A stretch of DNA of 64,000 nt from Brugia malayi (Eukaryota > Nematoda > Chromadorea > Rhabditida > Onchocercidae): the NCBI RefSeq assembly GCF_000002995.4, contig NW_025062476.1, forward strand, positions 12,358,501 to 12,422,500, given 5' to 3'. A program made the translations under genes and the position numbers. The notes under the pieces were generated by a model. The model was not told the origin of the DNA. It ran no database searches and saw nothing but the letters and a program-made list of their open reading frames with translations. The stretch's first letter is position 1, and every line of letters begins with the position of its first letter. Shown here one piece after another: positions 1-16,999 of this stretch.

Positions 1-302
1 TACAGAACTTTAATATTAGATAATTAATAGTTTAATTTAATCATTTTTTTTTATATAATATATAAATATAATTACATTTCAGCTATATTTAAATCTGATT
101 AAACCAAATGATAACTTTTATTTTTTTTTTTGCATATTTCATTAATTTCTTTCTAATTTAATTTAATTTATGTAATTAGTTATTTTTCTTTTTCTTCCAA
201 TAACTATTACTTACTATCATTCATTTTTTGTTTTCTCTTTTTTTTTTTTTTTTGTTTGTTTGTTTGTTTGTTTCTTTTTCCTTTTGCTTGTCATTTTTAT
301 AG

Positions 303-3300
303 CTAAGCGAACCGTTTCGCTTTCCTCTGCTGGAATGTCACGTTCAATGATTTTGGTTGCTGGTAGTGGTTCAGATTCAAGCGCTGGTAGTTCACAACCT
401 TCAACACCTGATAATACACCTAATTATCGAATTGGTAGCCGTTCACCGCTAATGACTAATCCAAAAATGATTATCAAACATATACCGCTTAGTATTGCAG
501 CTGATATTTCAACCACTGAAAGAAATTCCACAAATAGACGCACAGGTGGTTATAAAACTTCTACAAGTATTTGATGTATAAAGTATTATCATTATCATTA
601 CCATTATGATCGCTTGCTCTCATTATCATTATTATCATATCATTGCCGTTATCGTCATCATTATATCATTATTGCTATTATCATTATCATAATCATCATT
701 GTTAGTATGATCGCTCTTATTGTCATCATTATCATCATTGTCATTATGATCACTCTCATTATCATCATTATCATTTCATTGCCGTTATCATCACTATTAT
801 GTCATTGCTATTATTTATCGTTGTCATTACTATTGTTATCATCGTTGTCGTCATCATCGCCATTATCATATCATCATCATCATCATTATCTTTGCATCTT
901 CTTTTTTGTGTATTACTCCATTTATCATAAATAATATCAGCATCAGACTAATCGATTGTCACTGAAGGTCATTGCAGCAAATGTTCAACATAATCCTAAA
1001 TATAGATCATTCCAAATGAAACTTTGTTTACTCATCTGCTCATATCGCCTGGTGACATTTTCAATCAGACCTTCAACTACTATCATTTCAGTAACAAACT
1101 AAGAACACAAATGTTTGAATATCTTTTCATTTTGCTTTTTGTTATCTTTTAGTAATTTGACCATCTAATCCTACTTGTTTTCATTTAATAATTGTTTACT
1201 TACTGAACTCAATTTAAATTTATTTCTATGCAATTACATTTGATCATTTTCAAATTACTCATTGCTCATCTGCTAGAGTTATTTTAATCATTTTATTAGC
1301 TTTGTCTAAACTCAAAAAATATATATTAATACTGAAACAAATTAATAAATTTAAATTACAAAATTTTTTAATTTTTAATTTTCTTTCTCATTATACAATT
1401 TTTCATATGTTTTAGTAATCTTTCACTCATTATCTTTCATTTTAATTGAATTAATTAGTAATTCTTACAATCTTTTATTCTAATTTAATTAATTAATTAA
1501 TCGTTGAAAATATTTTTGTTAAAAAATATTTTCTTATTGTTATTACATTTCTATTGTTTTCTTCTTAACGTATGACTAATGCATGTTATTTTGCCGTTTG
1601 CATACACGATAGAATTTCAAACCGTACGTGAAAATCACGTCAATTGATCTGCTGTGATAGCTGATAGTTGTGATAAGCAACTTAAGTTGTTTACAATAGT
1701 GATAATATGCTTCTTTTTTGTTTTCGCTTTTTTCTCCTATGCTTTTGCTTATTTCATTTTAATTTTATTTATTCCAAATAATGCAATTATTTTAAATTTA
1801 CAATTTACAAATGACAGAGAAATATCACATCGTTTCACTTAATTCATTGTAATATTTTAATTAATTAATAATTAAATGAATTCAAATCAAATAATCTAAT
1901 CTATAATTCTATCCTAAGTGAATTAATTGCTCTAGGTTGTTACAATCTTTGCAATTTTTCAATTTTGAATTATAAACTTTTGTGTTTGAAATTCATAAAT
2001 TTTTGTTTGTTTTTTTTTTTTTTTTTCTCTCTTTAAATTTTGAGAGAGATATTCATTTTATTTGCTTTTTATAACAAAATTTTAGGAAGTTCATTGTCAA
2101 GTCGTAAATGTCAAATGGAAAATGCATATGCTAATTATGCTCATCGTGATGCAAATCTTCAACTTCACAAACTTTCCGATGATGGTATAAGGTATAATAG
2201 TTTGTTTTTTTTTTATTTGTTAAATTTTAAAATATTGAAAAAGAAGCGAAATGAAATTGTAGGAAAAAAAAAAACATAAACGATATAATTAATTGAATTA
2301 TTATCTGCGATAAAAGTATTTATGATAAAAGTTTTAAAATTTTATTTAACTAATCAATTTCATCTCCTAAGCCAAATAGTTTACTGATAATTCTATCCAA
2401 GAAAAAAGAAAAAAAAAAGATTAATTAAATTAATTGATAAAGTTATTGAACAATTAATCATTAAATTTCATTCATATTCAACAATAACATAAATAATTAT
2501 TCATTGAGAAATATCAAAGAGATTCTAATTAAAAAACAAAAAATACTTTTTGCATATTAATATTTATCATAAAATGATAAATTAACAATGTTAATGATAA
2601 TACTATTGATAAATGCACTTTTTTTTTTAACTAAATTTGCTAAAAAACATTTTTTTTAAACTAATTTAAATTTAAATTTAGAACACCACAAATGAAAACA
2701 TCACGTTATGCAGAATCTGGTTATCTTTCTGCAACATCAAAATTATCACCAAGTGGTTCACCTGCTGAAGCAAATGATTCACACTTATCACTAACATCTT
2801 CTGCAAATTCATTGTATTCATCGGTACATTTTTATTTCAATATTTATTTTAAATTCAATTTTAAATTTATTTATTTATTTTTTCTTCTCCTCTTTTCAAA
2901 TTTAAAATTCAATTTAAATTTATTTATTTTTTCTTTATTTTCTCTATCTTCTCTTTCTTTTTAATTTAAAATTAATTTTTTTTTTTTGGCCTTCTTGAAC
3001 ACATTCAATTATTCATTAACTTAAAACAAATTAATTAAATTATTTTCTTATTTACATTTAGAGAAAAAGAGAGAAAAAAAAAAACTTATTTTTACTCATT
3101 CTTATCATTTCTAACTCTTTTTTTTTGAGAGAGAGAGAGAGAGATTTTAAGAGATTTTTGAAGGATTGTAAATTAAGTTTAGCTTAAACTTAAGCTTAAA
3201 TTTTTAATTATTCAAGTATTGGAGATGAAGAAAGAATAAATGGGAATAAAGTAAAATGAAGAAACGATTAAAAATATTTTGTATTTAATAATAAATTCAT

Positions 3301-6300
3301 ACTAAAAGACGAAATTATTCATTAAAATGTAACTTTATTTGATTAATTAATTATTTGATTTTAAATTATTGCAAAAAAAAAAAAAAAAAATCTGTTTTTT
3401 CTTTTTCTACAACAGTATAATTATGCTAAATATTTTAAATGATGAAAAAAAAAAAAACGAAGAAAATATTCAATATTTTAGAAATTTAATTAAATTTCAT
3501 TTCTTTTTCATTTTTCTTATTTCTTTTTTTTTTTTTTTTCTTTCCTTCTTTCTTACCTTTTTTGTTTTTTCCAATTTTAGCAAACAATTTCTTTGTGAAA
3601 CTTTTAATTAGCAAAAATTTTTGTTATTTTTGCAAAATTTTATATTAATTCTAAAATTTAATTTAGATGGAAGAAAAATATGAAGCAGAAATTCGAAAAC
3701 TTAACAGAGAAATGCAAACATATCGAAGTACGATAACAAAATTAACTGCAAAACATGATGGTTACAATCATATCATTCAACTTTTTGAATCTAAATTACA
3801 ACTAATGGCAAAACATGTTGAAAGTTTGCAAAATAAATCACAACTAAAGGTAATAATTATCATTTTCATTTTTAATTTGATAAATTTGATAAAGTTTTTT
3901 TTTTTTTTTTTACTCAAAGTATGTTTTTCTGAGAGCTAAAAAAAAAAAAAAAAAAAAAAAAAAAGATTTTCAGAGTTAAGTTTTTTTAATTGATAATAAA
4001 ATTTAGTTGATAATCTTTATTTCTAAAATTATAATTTAAATTTTTAAAATGCTTGTGAAAAAATTTATAATCCTTCTTCATATTTGTAATCTTTGATATA
4101 ACAAATATGCATATCAATATTATTTAAATCATTTTGTTACATTATTATTGCAGGAAAAAAAGTAATAGTAAAGTAATTTTGAGAAAAAAAAAAATTAGTA
4201 ATGAAAATATTTAAAAAAAAAAAAAAAAAAGGATTTAAAAGTTTTTCTTACTATAAAAAATTGATAAGTATAATCTAACATTTGAATTGCTTCAGTTATA
4301 ACATTTATTTACTTTTGCATAACTTATAGTTTTCGATATGATCATTTTAATTTATTAAATTAAGTAGTATATTTATGTTAGTTTACAATAATTAAAATTT
4401 TAATAATTATTAACAAATCAATTTATTTTATTTAAATATCAATTTTTCAGTGTTAAAAAAGGAACAATAATCAAAATATTTTTTAAAAAGTAATAATACT
4501 ATTTTTTAATATTATCACATTAACTTCTTGATATTTATCATACTAACTTATTGAATTAAATAGTATATTTATGTTACTTTTTAATATTTTAAGTTTTTTT
4601 TTTTTTTATAAATGTATAAAAAATACTTTAAATATAAAAAAAAATAAATATAAAAATTTAAATATAAAAAAAAAATAAATATAAATATAAAATAAACATA
4701 AAAAAAATACTTTAATATTTTATTTTAAGTCTTTTTTTATATAAATATATATATTAAATATATTAAAAAAAAATATATTAAAAATATATAAAAAAAAAAT
4801 TTTTTTAGAAGGACGAAGTATTGAAATTACGTTCTGAAATTGAGCAATTACGTGTGATGAGTATTAATGCTGGCGTTAACGTTTCCGGTATTGCAACAAT
4901 CACGCAACGTAAAAGTTCATCACCACAATCGGTTAGTTTAAAATAAATTCTTATTTATATTTAAAACTGATATTTTGCAAAAAAAAAAAAAAAAAAAAAA
5001 AAGGAAAAAAAAAATTTATAAAAGAGAAATAATTAAAAAAATAGTTTTTTTTTTTTTATTAAAATATGAGTAAAATATTCTATTTTAATAATGAATCTTT
5101 TTTTAGTCTATTAATTTTTTCGTTTTTCTTATTTGTTTATTTTTTATTCACTTATTTTCTTGTTTTCCTGTTTAAGCAAGATGGTGCAGGTGAATTACTG
5201 AGACATCCGTCACTGGAAAGTGTCACCAGTCATCGATCATCGATGAGCTCTTCTAGTAAGGGAAGTAAAACAGATAAAAGCAGTTTAAATAGTTTTGGCA
5301 AACAAGGCAAAAAAAGTTGGGTAAGTAATAATAAAATGGAATTTTATTATTTTTTTTTTTGAAATTATTTCTTTTCCCTTTTTTTTTTTTTACTTACTAC
5401 TTTTTATTATAATTTTGTATTTGAACTATATTACACATTGCAGTTTCTTACTTTTCTTTCAAATGTCATATTTAACAGTTTGAAATGTTGAAAGAAATCA
5501 TTAATTGAATACAGAAAGAAAAATAAGCTATTAAATTAAAATTTATTTTCATTTAAAATGAAACACTATTTCTTAATTTATTAGTTTAACAATTAATTAC
5601 TCTCATAATGCTTAAATAAATACAATTTTTTTTTTTTTTTCTAAAATCATTTTATACAGACAGCAAGCGTTGATTGTCAGGTAATGTTTATTAATTGTTC
5701 AAATTATTGGATAATCAATTATCCTTTTTTTTTTTTCTCATTTTTTAAAATTTTGAGGTATATTTGAAATAAATAATTATATTACTTTCCTTATTTGTTT
5801 ACTTATTTACATACTTGTATTTGTTTACTTATTGCATGTATGCTTATGTTATTGTTGTTGTTTTTCCATATTGTTTGTTTTGTTGATAATTCATATTTTT
5901 GTTTTTCTTTTTTTATTATTGCCTAAGTTTCTTTGTAATTTTTAGATAAGAAGTTCATTTTCAAAATTCACTAAAAATAAGAAAACAAAGAGCTGTTCAG
6001 TATCGGATGCAGAACATTCACCGATGCATACTTCTGGTTCACCATCAAACCTGAAACCAATTTCAGGAAGTGTTAATAGGTTAATTACCGGAATTTACTC
6101 TCTTTTTAAAATTAAAATGTAAACGATGATTTTTCTACATGATTAATTCATTAATTTATTTTCATAACAGATAAAAATTAACTTAAAGATAATTTTAGAC
6201 TAATTTCAGGCTAGATGAATTAGAAATGGTACCACAAGTTGTGGAACTTAAAAAACAATTAGAAGATAAAGATTCAGCATTAACTGATGTACGTTTGGAT

Positions 6301-9300
6301 GCGCTTGATAAGGCACGTGAAGTAGATATTCTCAAAGAAACAATTAATAGATTAAAAGTGAGAATATTTTCTATTTCTTTTTTTTTAAATTTTAGATATA
6401 TTTTATTGAAATTGTAGAAATAATTTCATAAGTAAACTATAAAATAAAGTAAATATGAAATTTGAATATGTTACAATCAAAAATGTTTATATCTTATTTG
6501 TTATTTGATTAAAAAAATGAGTTTTTGAGTTTATTTATATATAAATTAGAAATAATTGACAAAAAAAAAAAAAAAAGGAAATTTTTTTTTCTTCTTTTTC
6601 AGAATGAAAATAAAATTTTGAAGCAAAATTATACAATGTTAGAAAGACGAATAAGAGCTGAAAGTCGTACCAGTTCACAGCAATCATTACCAACTCTACC
6701 GGATGATGATCCGGTTTATGAAATACCACCAAATAATGAACGTTGTTTAACTGGAAGTATGAGCTTTAAGTGCAAAAATTTCAATCTATATTTTTAATTG
6801 CTAAACGATAATTCTAAAATTATTAATTAAAATTTTTAATATTTGTAAATCATTCATTTTTATTACTAATTAACAAGAACATTTATATACAATGAATTTC
6901 AGTACAAAATTTCAGGTAATTTAGTTCATATTGAAAATGAATTTTTAATTTTAATTTCAGATGGAACAAATTGTTTGAAAGTAACAGTAAGCGTCGATTT
7001 TAGCGGTTTATTACGACCACGTTCGTTAGCTGGTGAAGTATCAATTGGTTTTATACACTTACCTTCTTCAACTACCACTTGGGAAATTTTTGATGCTGAG
7101 CTTTTTAAACTTTTTGATGTTAGTAAAATTTTTAGTTCTTTTTATACTTTTAGCAAAATTTAAATTTTAAAATTTATTTCATAATTACTACAAATTATAC
7201 TTAATACCAAAATTTAGTATTTAATTAGTAAATATTACATACGATTGTAGCTCATACCCAATTGAAATAATCAAATTATTTCATTACACTTTCAGTGATC
7301 AAAATGCTCAATCATTATTTAATTTAAATTTATCATAACTGAGAAACTATGATAATGCATGTTTAAAATTATGCTAATTTATAAATTTTTAGGATTATAT
7401 GGCAAAAATTGATTCAAATAAGGCTTTAGAATTAAATAGCCATGAATCAATAATTGGATATGAATTTGGTGATTTTATTCGAGATATCGAGACTAATTCC
7501 GCTCCATCACCTATACCAGCTGATGTACTCACGCATAATCATGATATTCGCATCTATTTAAGAGGTAAATTTAATTCACTAATACTGATTAATGATCAAA
7601 TTAATCAATCAGAACACCTCAACAAATGTATGAGTATATCTGTAAATGATTTAAATTTTTATGAAATGTTAAAAGTTATATTTCTATTTCATTTAAGATC
7701 GATCATATTAAGTACGATAATTTTAGATGAATTAACTTATTACTGTGGAAAAAAAAAACGAAAGAAAAAACACATTTATTTGAAATATTATTGTAATTAA
7801 TAAAAGTAATTTAGTGTGAAACATGTTAAAAGGAGTTGGTCTAAAGGAGTCTATCTATCTACCTGACCTATCTATCTATCTACCTGACCTATCTATCTAT
7901 CTACCTGACCTATCTATCTATCTACCTGACCTATCTATCTATCTACCTGACCTATCTATCTATCTACCTGACCTATCTATCTATCTACCTGACCTATCTA
8001 TCTATCTACCTGACCTATCCATCTATCTGTCTGACCTATCTATCTATCTAACTGACCTATCTATCTATCTACCTGACCTATCTATCTATCTACCTGACCT
8101 ATCCATCTATCTGTCTGACCTATCTATCTATCTAACTGACCTATCTATCTATCTACCTGACCTATCTATCTATCTACCTGACCTATCCATCTATCTATCT
8201 GACCTATCTATCTATCTGATCTATCTACATGCTTATAATTTTGCTGTCATATATACAATATATAAATTTTACTTTATAATATGCAAGTTAATATACAATA
8301 TGCAAAATTTACTTTATAATATAACGTATAAGTTAATATACAATATATAAACTTTACTTTATAATACAATATGGTAATATATAAGTTAATATACAATATA
8401 TAAGTTTTGCTATTATAAATGAATGAATTATTATGTGCGATATTTATGTTTACTTAAATGTACATTAACTTATCCTCTGTATTAATATAGATTCTTTCTA
8501 TTTATTTCATTTAAAAACAAAGTGAAATAAATTAATGAGATTCTCTGTTTACAGGTGTAGCACAGCGTAGTGTTGATGGCCTTGTGATGGATTGTTTATT
8601 TCCTCGGTCTACAATTGAACTTCTATTAAAAGCATTGCTGCAAAATCGTCGTTTGGTACTTTTTGGTGCAACCGGAATTGGTAAATCAAATTTAGCACGC
8701 TTATTAGCTCGATATTTATGTATCAAAATTGGTGGAACATTACAGAATACCATTATTGATATTAAAATTGGTGATGATGATAATGATCGAAGTATTGCAC
8801 AGGTTAATTAATTAATAAATTAATTAATAATAACAATTATTTTTATTTCATTTGAAAAAAAAAATAAAAACTCTATGCATTAATAATGATTGAATTGTAA
8901 ATAAAAAAATTGTTTAATTAATTAATTTAACATAAATAAAATTATATTTTAATGATTTATATTTATTTCTTTATTCAATTTTTAATTTTAAATTTAATTT
9001 AGGTACAAAAACAATTAGAAACATTACTACGTTCAACAAAACCTGTAATTATTTTATTGGATAATATTCAACGACATCGTATCGCTTTTCTTAGTTCATC
9101 ATTTAGTACCGTTGATACACCATCAAAAGAAGGACCATATGTAATTTGTACTGTAAATCGTGCATCACAATTACCTGAATTAGAGGTAAATTTTTTTCTC
9201 TTTCTCTCTCTCTCTCTCTCTTTCTCTTTTAAAAATGACAAAAGAAAATATTTTAATTAATGTAAAATTATTGTGAAAATTATTTAGAGCATGAGAGATA

Positions 9301-10886
9301 GAGAGAGGGAGAAATTTTTTCATTATATTAATTATTAATTCATTAATAATTAAATATGACTTGATTATAATATTCTAATTCAATTTTTTTTTTTTGTTTT
9401 TTAAATAATTTAAACAATTTTTTTTTTTTGAAATATAATTTATTGAATTTATTAAAATTTATTTTTTTACATATATATATATTTTTTTTTAATTCAAAAA
9501 TTTTCAGGTTCAACATAATTTTCGAATGTTTTTATTACCTAATAATATGGATGCAATTCGTGGTTATATGGGACGATTCTTGCGACGTCGTATTTTAGAG
9601 AAAGAATTTGGTGGTGATGAACGATCATCACCGCAAATATTTCGAGTTGTTGAATTTTTGCCACGTGTTTTATCATCGGTGAATGCAGTAAGTAAAATTA
9701 ATAATAATAATATTTAATTTATAAGTTATATTTTGAATTATTTCAAAATTATTTTTAAAAAATTACTTAATTTATGAGTATATTTTTTGAATTATTCAAT
9801 TATTTCAACTGCGATAACTTTTTATTTAATAATTTAAAAATATTCGAAATATTTAAATTTTTAATTATTCATAAATTATAAAAAAAAAAAAAAATAGTAC
9901 AAAATAAGTATCAATAGGTACTAATTGTTACTTAAAATGTTATTTATTTATGCTAAAAAATTTATACTTGGAAATTATCATAAAAATTTTGTACAAATAA
10001 TGAATTATAGTTTATCGAGAAAGCAAATTCTCGAGATGTAACAATAGGACCACGTTTATTCCTTCAATGTCCATTAAATGTTATGCAATCACGCGAATGG
10101 TTTATCAAATTATGGAATCAAATGATAATTCCATATATGATTAAAGTAGCTAAAGAAGGTTGTTATCATTATCTGATCTTTATTACTTCTTTTTTTGATA
10201 CAATTAAATTAAAATTTAAAAATTAAAATTTAAATTTAACATTAAATTTTTGCAATTAAATTTAGCAATTAAAATTTTTCGAATTACAAATTAAAATTTA
10301 ACATTTTTATAGCTAAAAATTTAACATTAAATTTTTATAGTTTAAGGTTTATTTTAATCCAATTAGGAATGCTTAATATCAATCTAACATAATAGCTATT
10401 TTGTTGTATTTGAAAATTTTTGAAATAATCAAATTGTTTTTTTATTTTATCACATTTGTTTACACTTTTTTTTTCTTTTTTAGATATTAATAAAAAATTA
10501 TTTAAATCATAATTTTATAATAAGCTTGAAATTAATAGATTTAATATGAAAATAAATGTTATCTAAGTTTAATTCTTTTTCTTTTTTCTCAAATATTTAT
10601 TGCTTAATTTTTTTTTCTTTTTTTTTTTTTAAAAAAATTTTTTTTTATAGGTGTAAAAGTACTTGGACGATGTGGTAGTTTTGAGGATCCAACTGATTTT
10701 GTTTGTGAGCAATGGCCTTGGTTAGAAGGACCAACTGCTGAACAAGTTTTACAGCGATTGTCACCGATCAAAGAATCATTATCAAATCAAACAAATAATT
10801 CACAATTTGATCCATTAGAAGCATTAATTCGAATTCAAGCTAATAATGCTAGTTCACAGCAAGAAATGCTTGTTCATAAGGCGTAA
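303..10886 (+). CDS. unc-53: UNC-53 / neuron navigator (NAV2-like), 3' portion, 17 exons
   Basis: Cytoskeletal guidance protein; in worms UNC-53 directs longitudinal migration of axons and cells, and vertebrate NAVs bind microtubule plus ends. Exons by splice signal and phase: 303-545, 2086-2191, 2682-2823, 3667-3849, 4809-4931, 5177-5320, 5660-5680, 5946-6079, 6210-6357, 6603-6756, 6961-7118, 7393-7564, 8555-8802, 9003-9185, 9508-9687, 10011-10158, 10651-10886 (TAA). They join in frame to 906 residues. Order: Ser-rich low-complexity region; the block SSLSSRKCQMENAYANYAHR; coiled coils (3667-3849 and 6210-6650); a W/IRSSF basic motif; then an AAA+ module with Walker A GATGIGKS (8665-8688), Walker B VIILLDN (9045-9065) and the NAV-typical HNFR...GRFLRRR stretch (exon 9508-9687). 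The N-terminal part, where the family's calponin-homology domain would lie, is outside the window. An AATAAA at 10914 follows the stop. Family identity is secure; individual splice choices are inference. Confidence 0.93.
580..905. repeat. Degenerate ATC/ATT trinucleotide tract in an unc-53 intron
   Basis: A run of ATTATC/ATCATT-like triplets fills the 5' part of the intron between exons 303-545 and 2086-2191. It gives a long open frame of I, S, Y and H residues, which is a low-complexity artefact and not a gene. The remainder of this intron (905-2085) holds nothing I can recognise. Confidence 0.85.
5660..5680 (+). other. unc-53: 21-nt in-frame microexon of unc-53
   Basis: A seven-codon exon (TASVDCQ) lies between TTTTATACAG and the donor GTAATG. 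It is phase 0 on both sides, so it can be included or skipped without changing frame. Skipping it joins KKSW directly to IRSSF, the arrangement I recall from vertebrate NAVs (W-L-R-S-S-F). Inclusion would therefore split a conserved basic motif. The splice signals are seen; alternative use is inferred. Confidence 0.6.
7850..8230. repeat. 21-bp minisatellite in an unc-53 intron (about 18 copies)
   Basis: Tandem 21-bp units made of three or four TATC steps followed by TACCTGACC fill part of the intron between exons 7393-7564 and 8555-8802. The first eight or so copies are near perfect. Later copies carry variants (GTCTGACC, AACTGACC, CATCTATC) recurring in the same order about every four units, an 84-bp higher-order period. 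Because 21 is divisible by three, the array reads as an open frame (repeating SIYLPDL), but it sits wholly in an intron and is not considered coding. Confidence 0.92.
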
Positions 10887-10913
10887 TTTTATTGCAAAAC
10901 AAACAAACAAACA

Positions 10914-10919
10914 AATAAA
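10914..10919 (+). promoter_or_regulatory. Polyadenylation signal of unc-53
   Basis: AATAAA lies 28 nt past the unc-53 stop codon, inside an A-rich run. Position and sequence fit a 3' end signal. Confidence 0.5.
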
Positions 10920-15382
<4,463 letters not shown>

Positions 15383-16903
15383 CTATCCCTGTTGAATGAG
15401 TGCTGCTACTTCATTCTCGATGTTAGCAATTTCCGCACGGCGCTCATCGCCACTCACATTACCGCCAGATTCCATTTGTTTTTCAACGCGTTCATCTGTC
15501 ATTTTCTTGTCTATTCCTGTAGTAATCGTTATTATTTCAAAAAATTGTTATAAAAAATTTTATAATTTCAAATAAAATGAAAAGAAAAATGAAAAAGAAA
15601 TGATTAAACAAAAAGTACTATTAATTAATTTTATATGAATAAAAATAAGTTTTTATCTAATGATTTTAAAAATGAATTTAATGAATTTTAATTATTCAAA
15701 AATTATTTATTGTATTTATCATTTGTTGGAGCACAATTGTAAAATAATTGCTAATCAATTTGATTACGATCAATTTGATTCTTTTATAAATTTTAAAATT
15801 TTAAAGATTAAATTTGTAGTTTTGAAATATGAATTGTCTTTCTTGGAAAAATTTAATTCAATTATTGCTTGCTTTTAATGAAAATATCACTGCTATAAAT
15901 TGAATTTGAATGAAAAATATAAATTTTATTTAATGAAGAAATAGAGAAGAAAACTTTTTTGTTACGAACAAATGAATAAAGTAAAAATTTTTGGTTAGAA
16001 ATTATTAGAAATTTAACTTAAACAAAAATTTTAATTTTTTTACGATAATATTCGCTTACAAAAAAAATTTTTTTTTCCCACACACTATTTAAAATTAATT
16101 TTAAAATTTATTATTTTATAATTTAATATAGCTTTTTTAAGCATAAATTTCACTTTTCAGAATTCAATTTTTTCTTTAAAAAAAAAAAAGCTTGAAATAA
16201 TCAGTATTCTACTGTTTTTTTTTTTTTTATTATTAATATTAATTACATCTAATTGTATTTGAATAGAAAAGAAATATTTGAAAATTATCAAAAAATTGAG
16301 AAAAAAAAACCACTGATATATGTGAACGATAAAAGGAAAAAGCGTACAGAACCGCGTATCACAACTGATATCTTATCAGAATGATATCATTTGAAAGTAA
16401 AAGAAGATATAATTAGCGCGGAAAGTGAAAAATTTGCATAAATTGTTAAAAGTTGAAGAGAAATTTACATATTTTATGAGTAGTATTATATGATCAATGA
16501 TAAGTTATATGCAAAATAATAAGCTTAAATGTAAATTTCAATGTTAGAAATTAAATTTTCTTGGAAATTTCAGATTTACTTTCAAATTTTAGTGGAAATT
16601 AAATATGGATAAATTAAAATTGGAAATGAAATTTGAAATTAATTTTAACATTTCTTAGTGGTTTATCAATTGCATTCAAAAATACATTCTATGCTTATGA
16701 TTGAGCTTCTCAAAATACACCACTATTGGATATCATTTGATAGCTTATTTTGCTGGCTATATGACCGGATGAAAAATTCCGGAATTCCTGAGAGATCGCG
16801 AGAAATGAAGCGGATGAATGCTTTAGTTGGTTACATGCTGTTGTATGCCATTTAGTTGTTGTGCAGTAGCTGTTATGGTGTCCCGGCGTAGTCGTTCAGC
16901 CAT
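15383..16903 (-). CDS. Small unidentified protein, minus strand, exon structure partly unresolved
   Basis: Two stretches look coding: base composition is more balanced than the surroundings and codons read as charged helical protein. The last exon, 15383-15516, reads in one frame as IDKKMTDERVEKQMESGG to a C-terminal ENEVAALIQQG and TAG; the other two frames are blocked. It needs one extra base from the preceding exon. The upstream stretch, 16835-16903, could start at ATG 16903 (MAERLRRDTITATAQQLNG) and ends CAT before a GT donor, phase 0, so the two do not join directly. A 19-nt candidate exon at 16353-16371, or a GC donor just after AAAT within the upstream exon, would repair the phase; both are weak. 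The same frame also stays open upstream of 16903 as DPVNRKAFVKKAHESIL, so the true start may be earlier. I do not recognise the family; a short helical or coiled-coil subunit is a guess. Confidence 0.5.
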
Positions 16904-16999
16904 CGACAAAATGCTTTCGTGTGCCTTTTTAACGAATGCTTTCCGGTTAACCGGATCCGTAAAATATCAAATAAATGTAAAAAATCATTGCATCATTTT

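Noticed and set aside
614..934. 106-codon I/H/S/Y-rich frame
   Set aside because: Read-through of a trinucleotide tract in an unc-53 intron.
7823..8350. 175-codon frame with SIYLPDL repeats
   Set aside because: It is the intronic 21-bp minisatellite of unc-53 read in an open frame.
16658..16855. Plus-strand 65-codon frame MVYQLHSKIHSM...
   Set aside because: It overlaps the better-supported minus-strand exon at 16835-16903 and has no splice context or recognisable motif.
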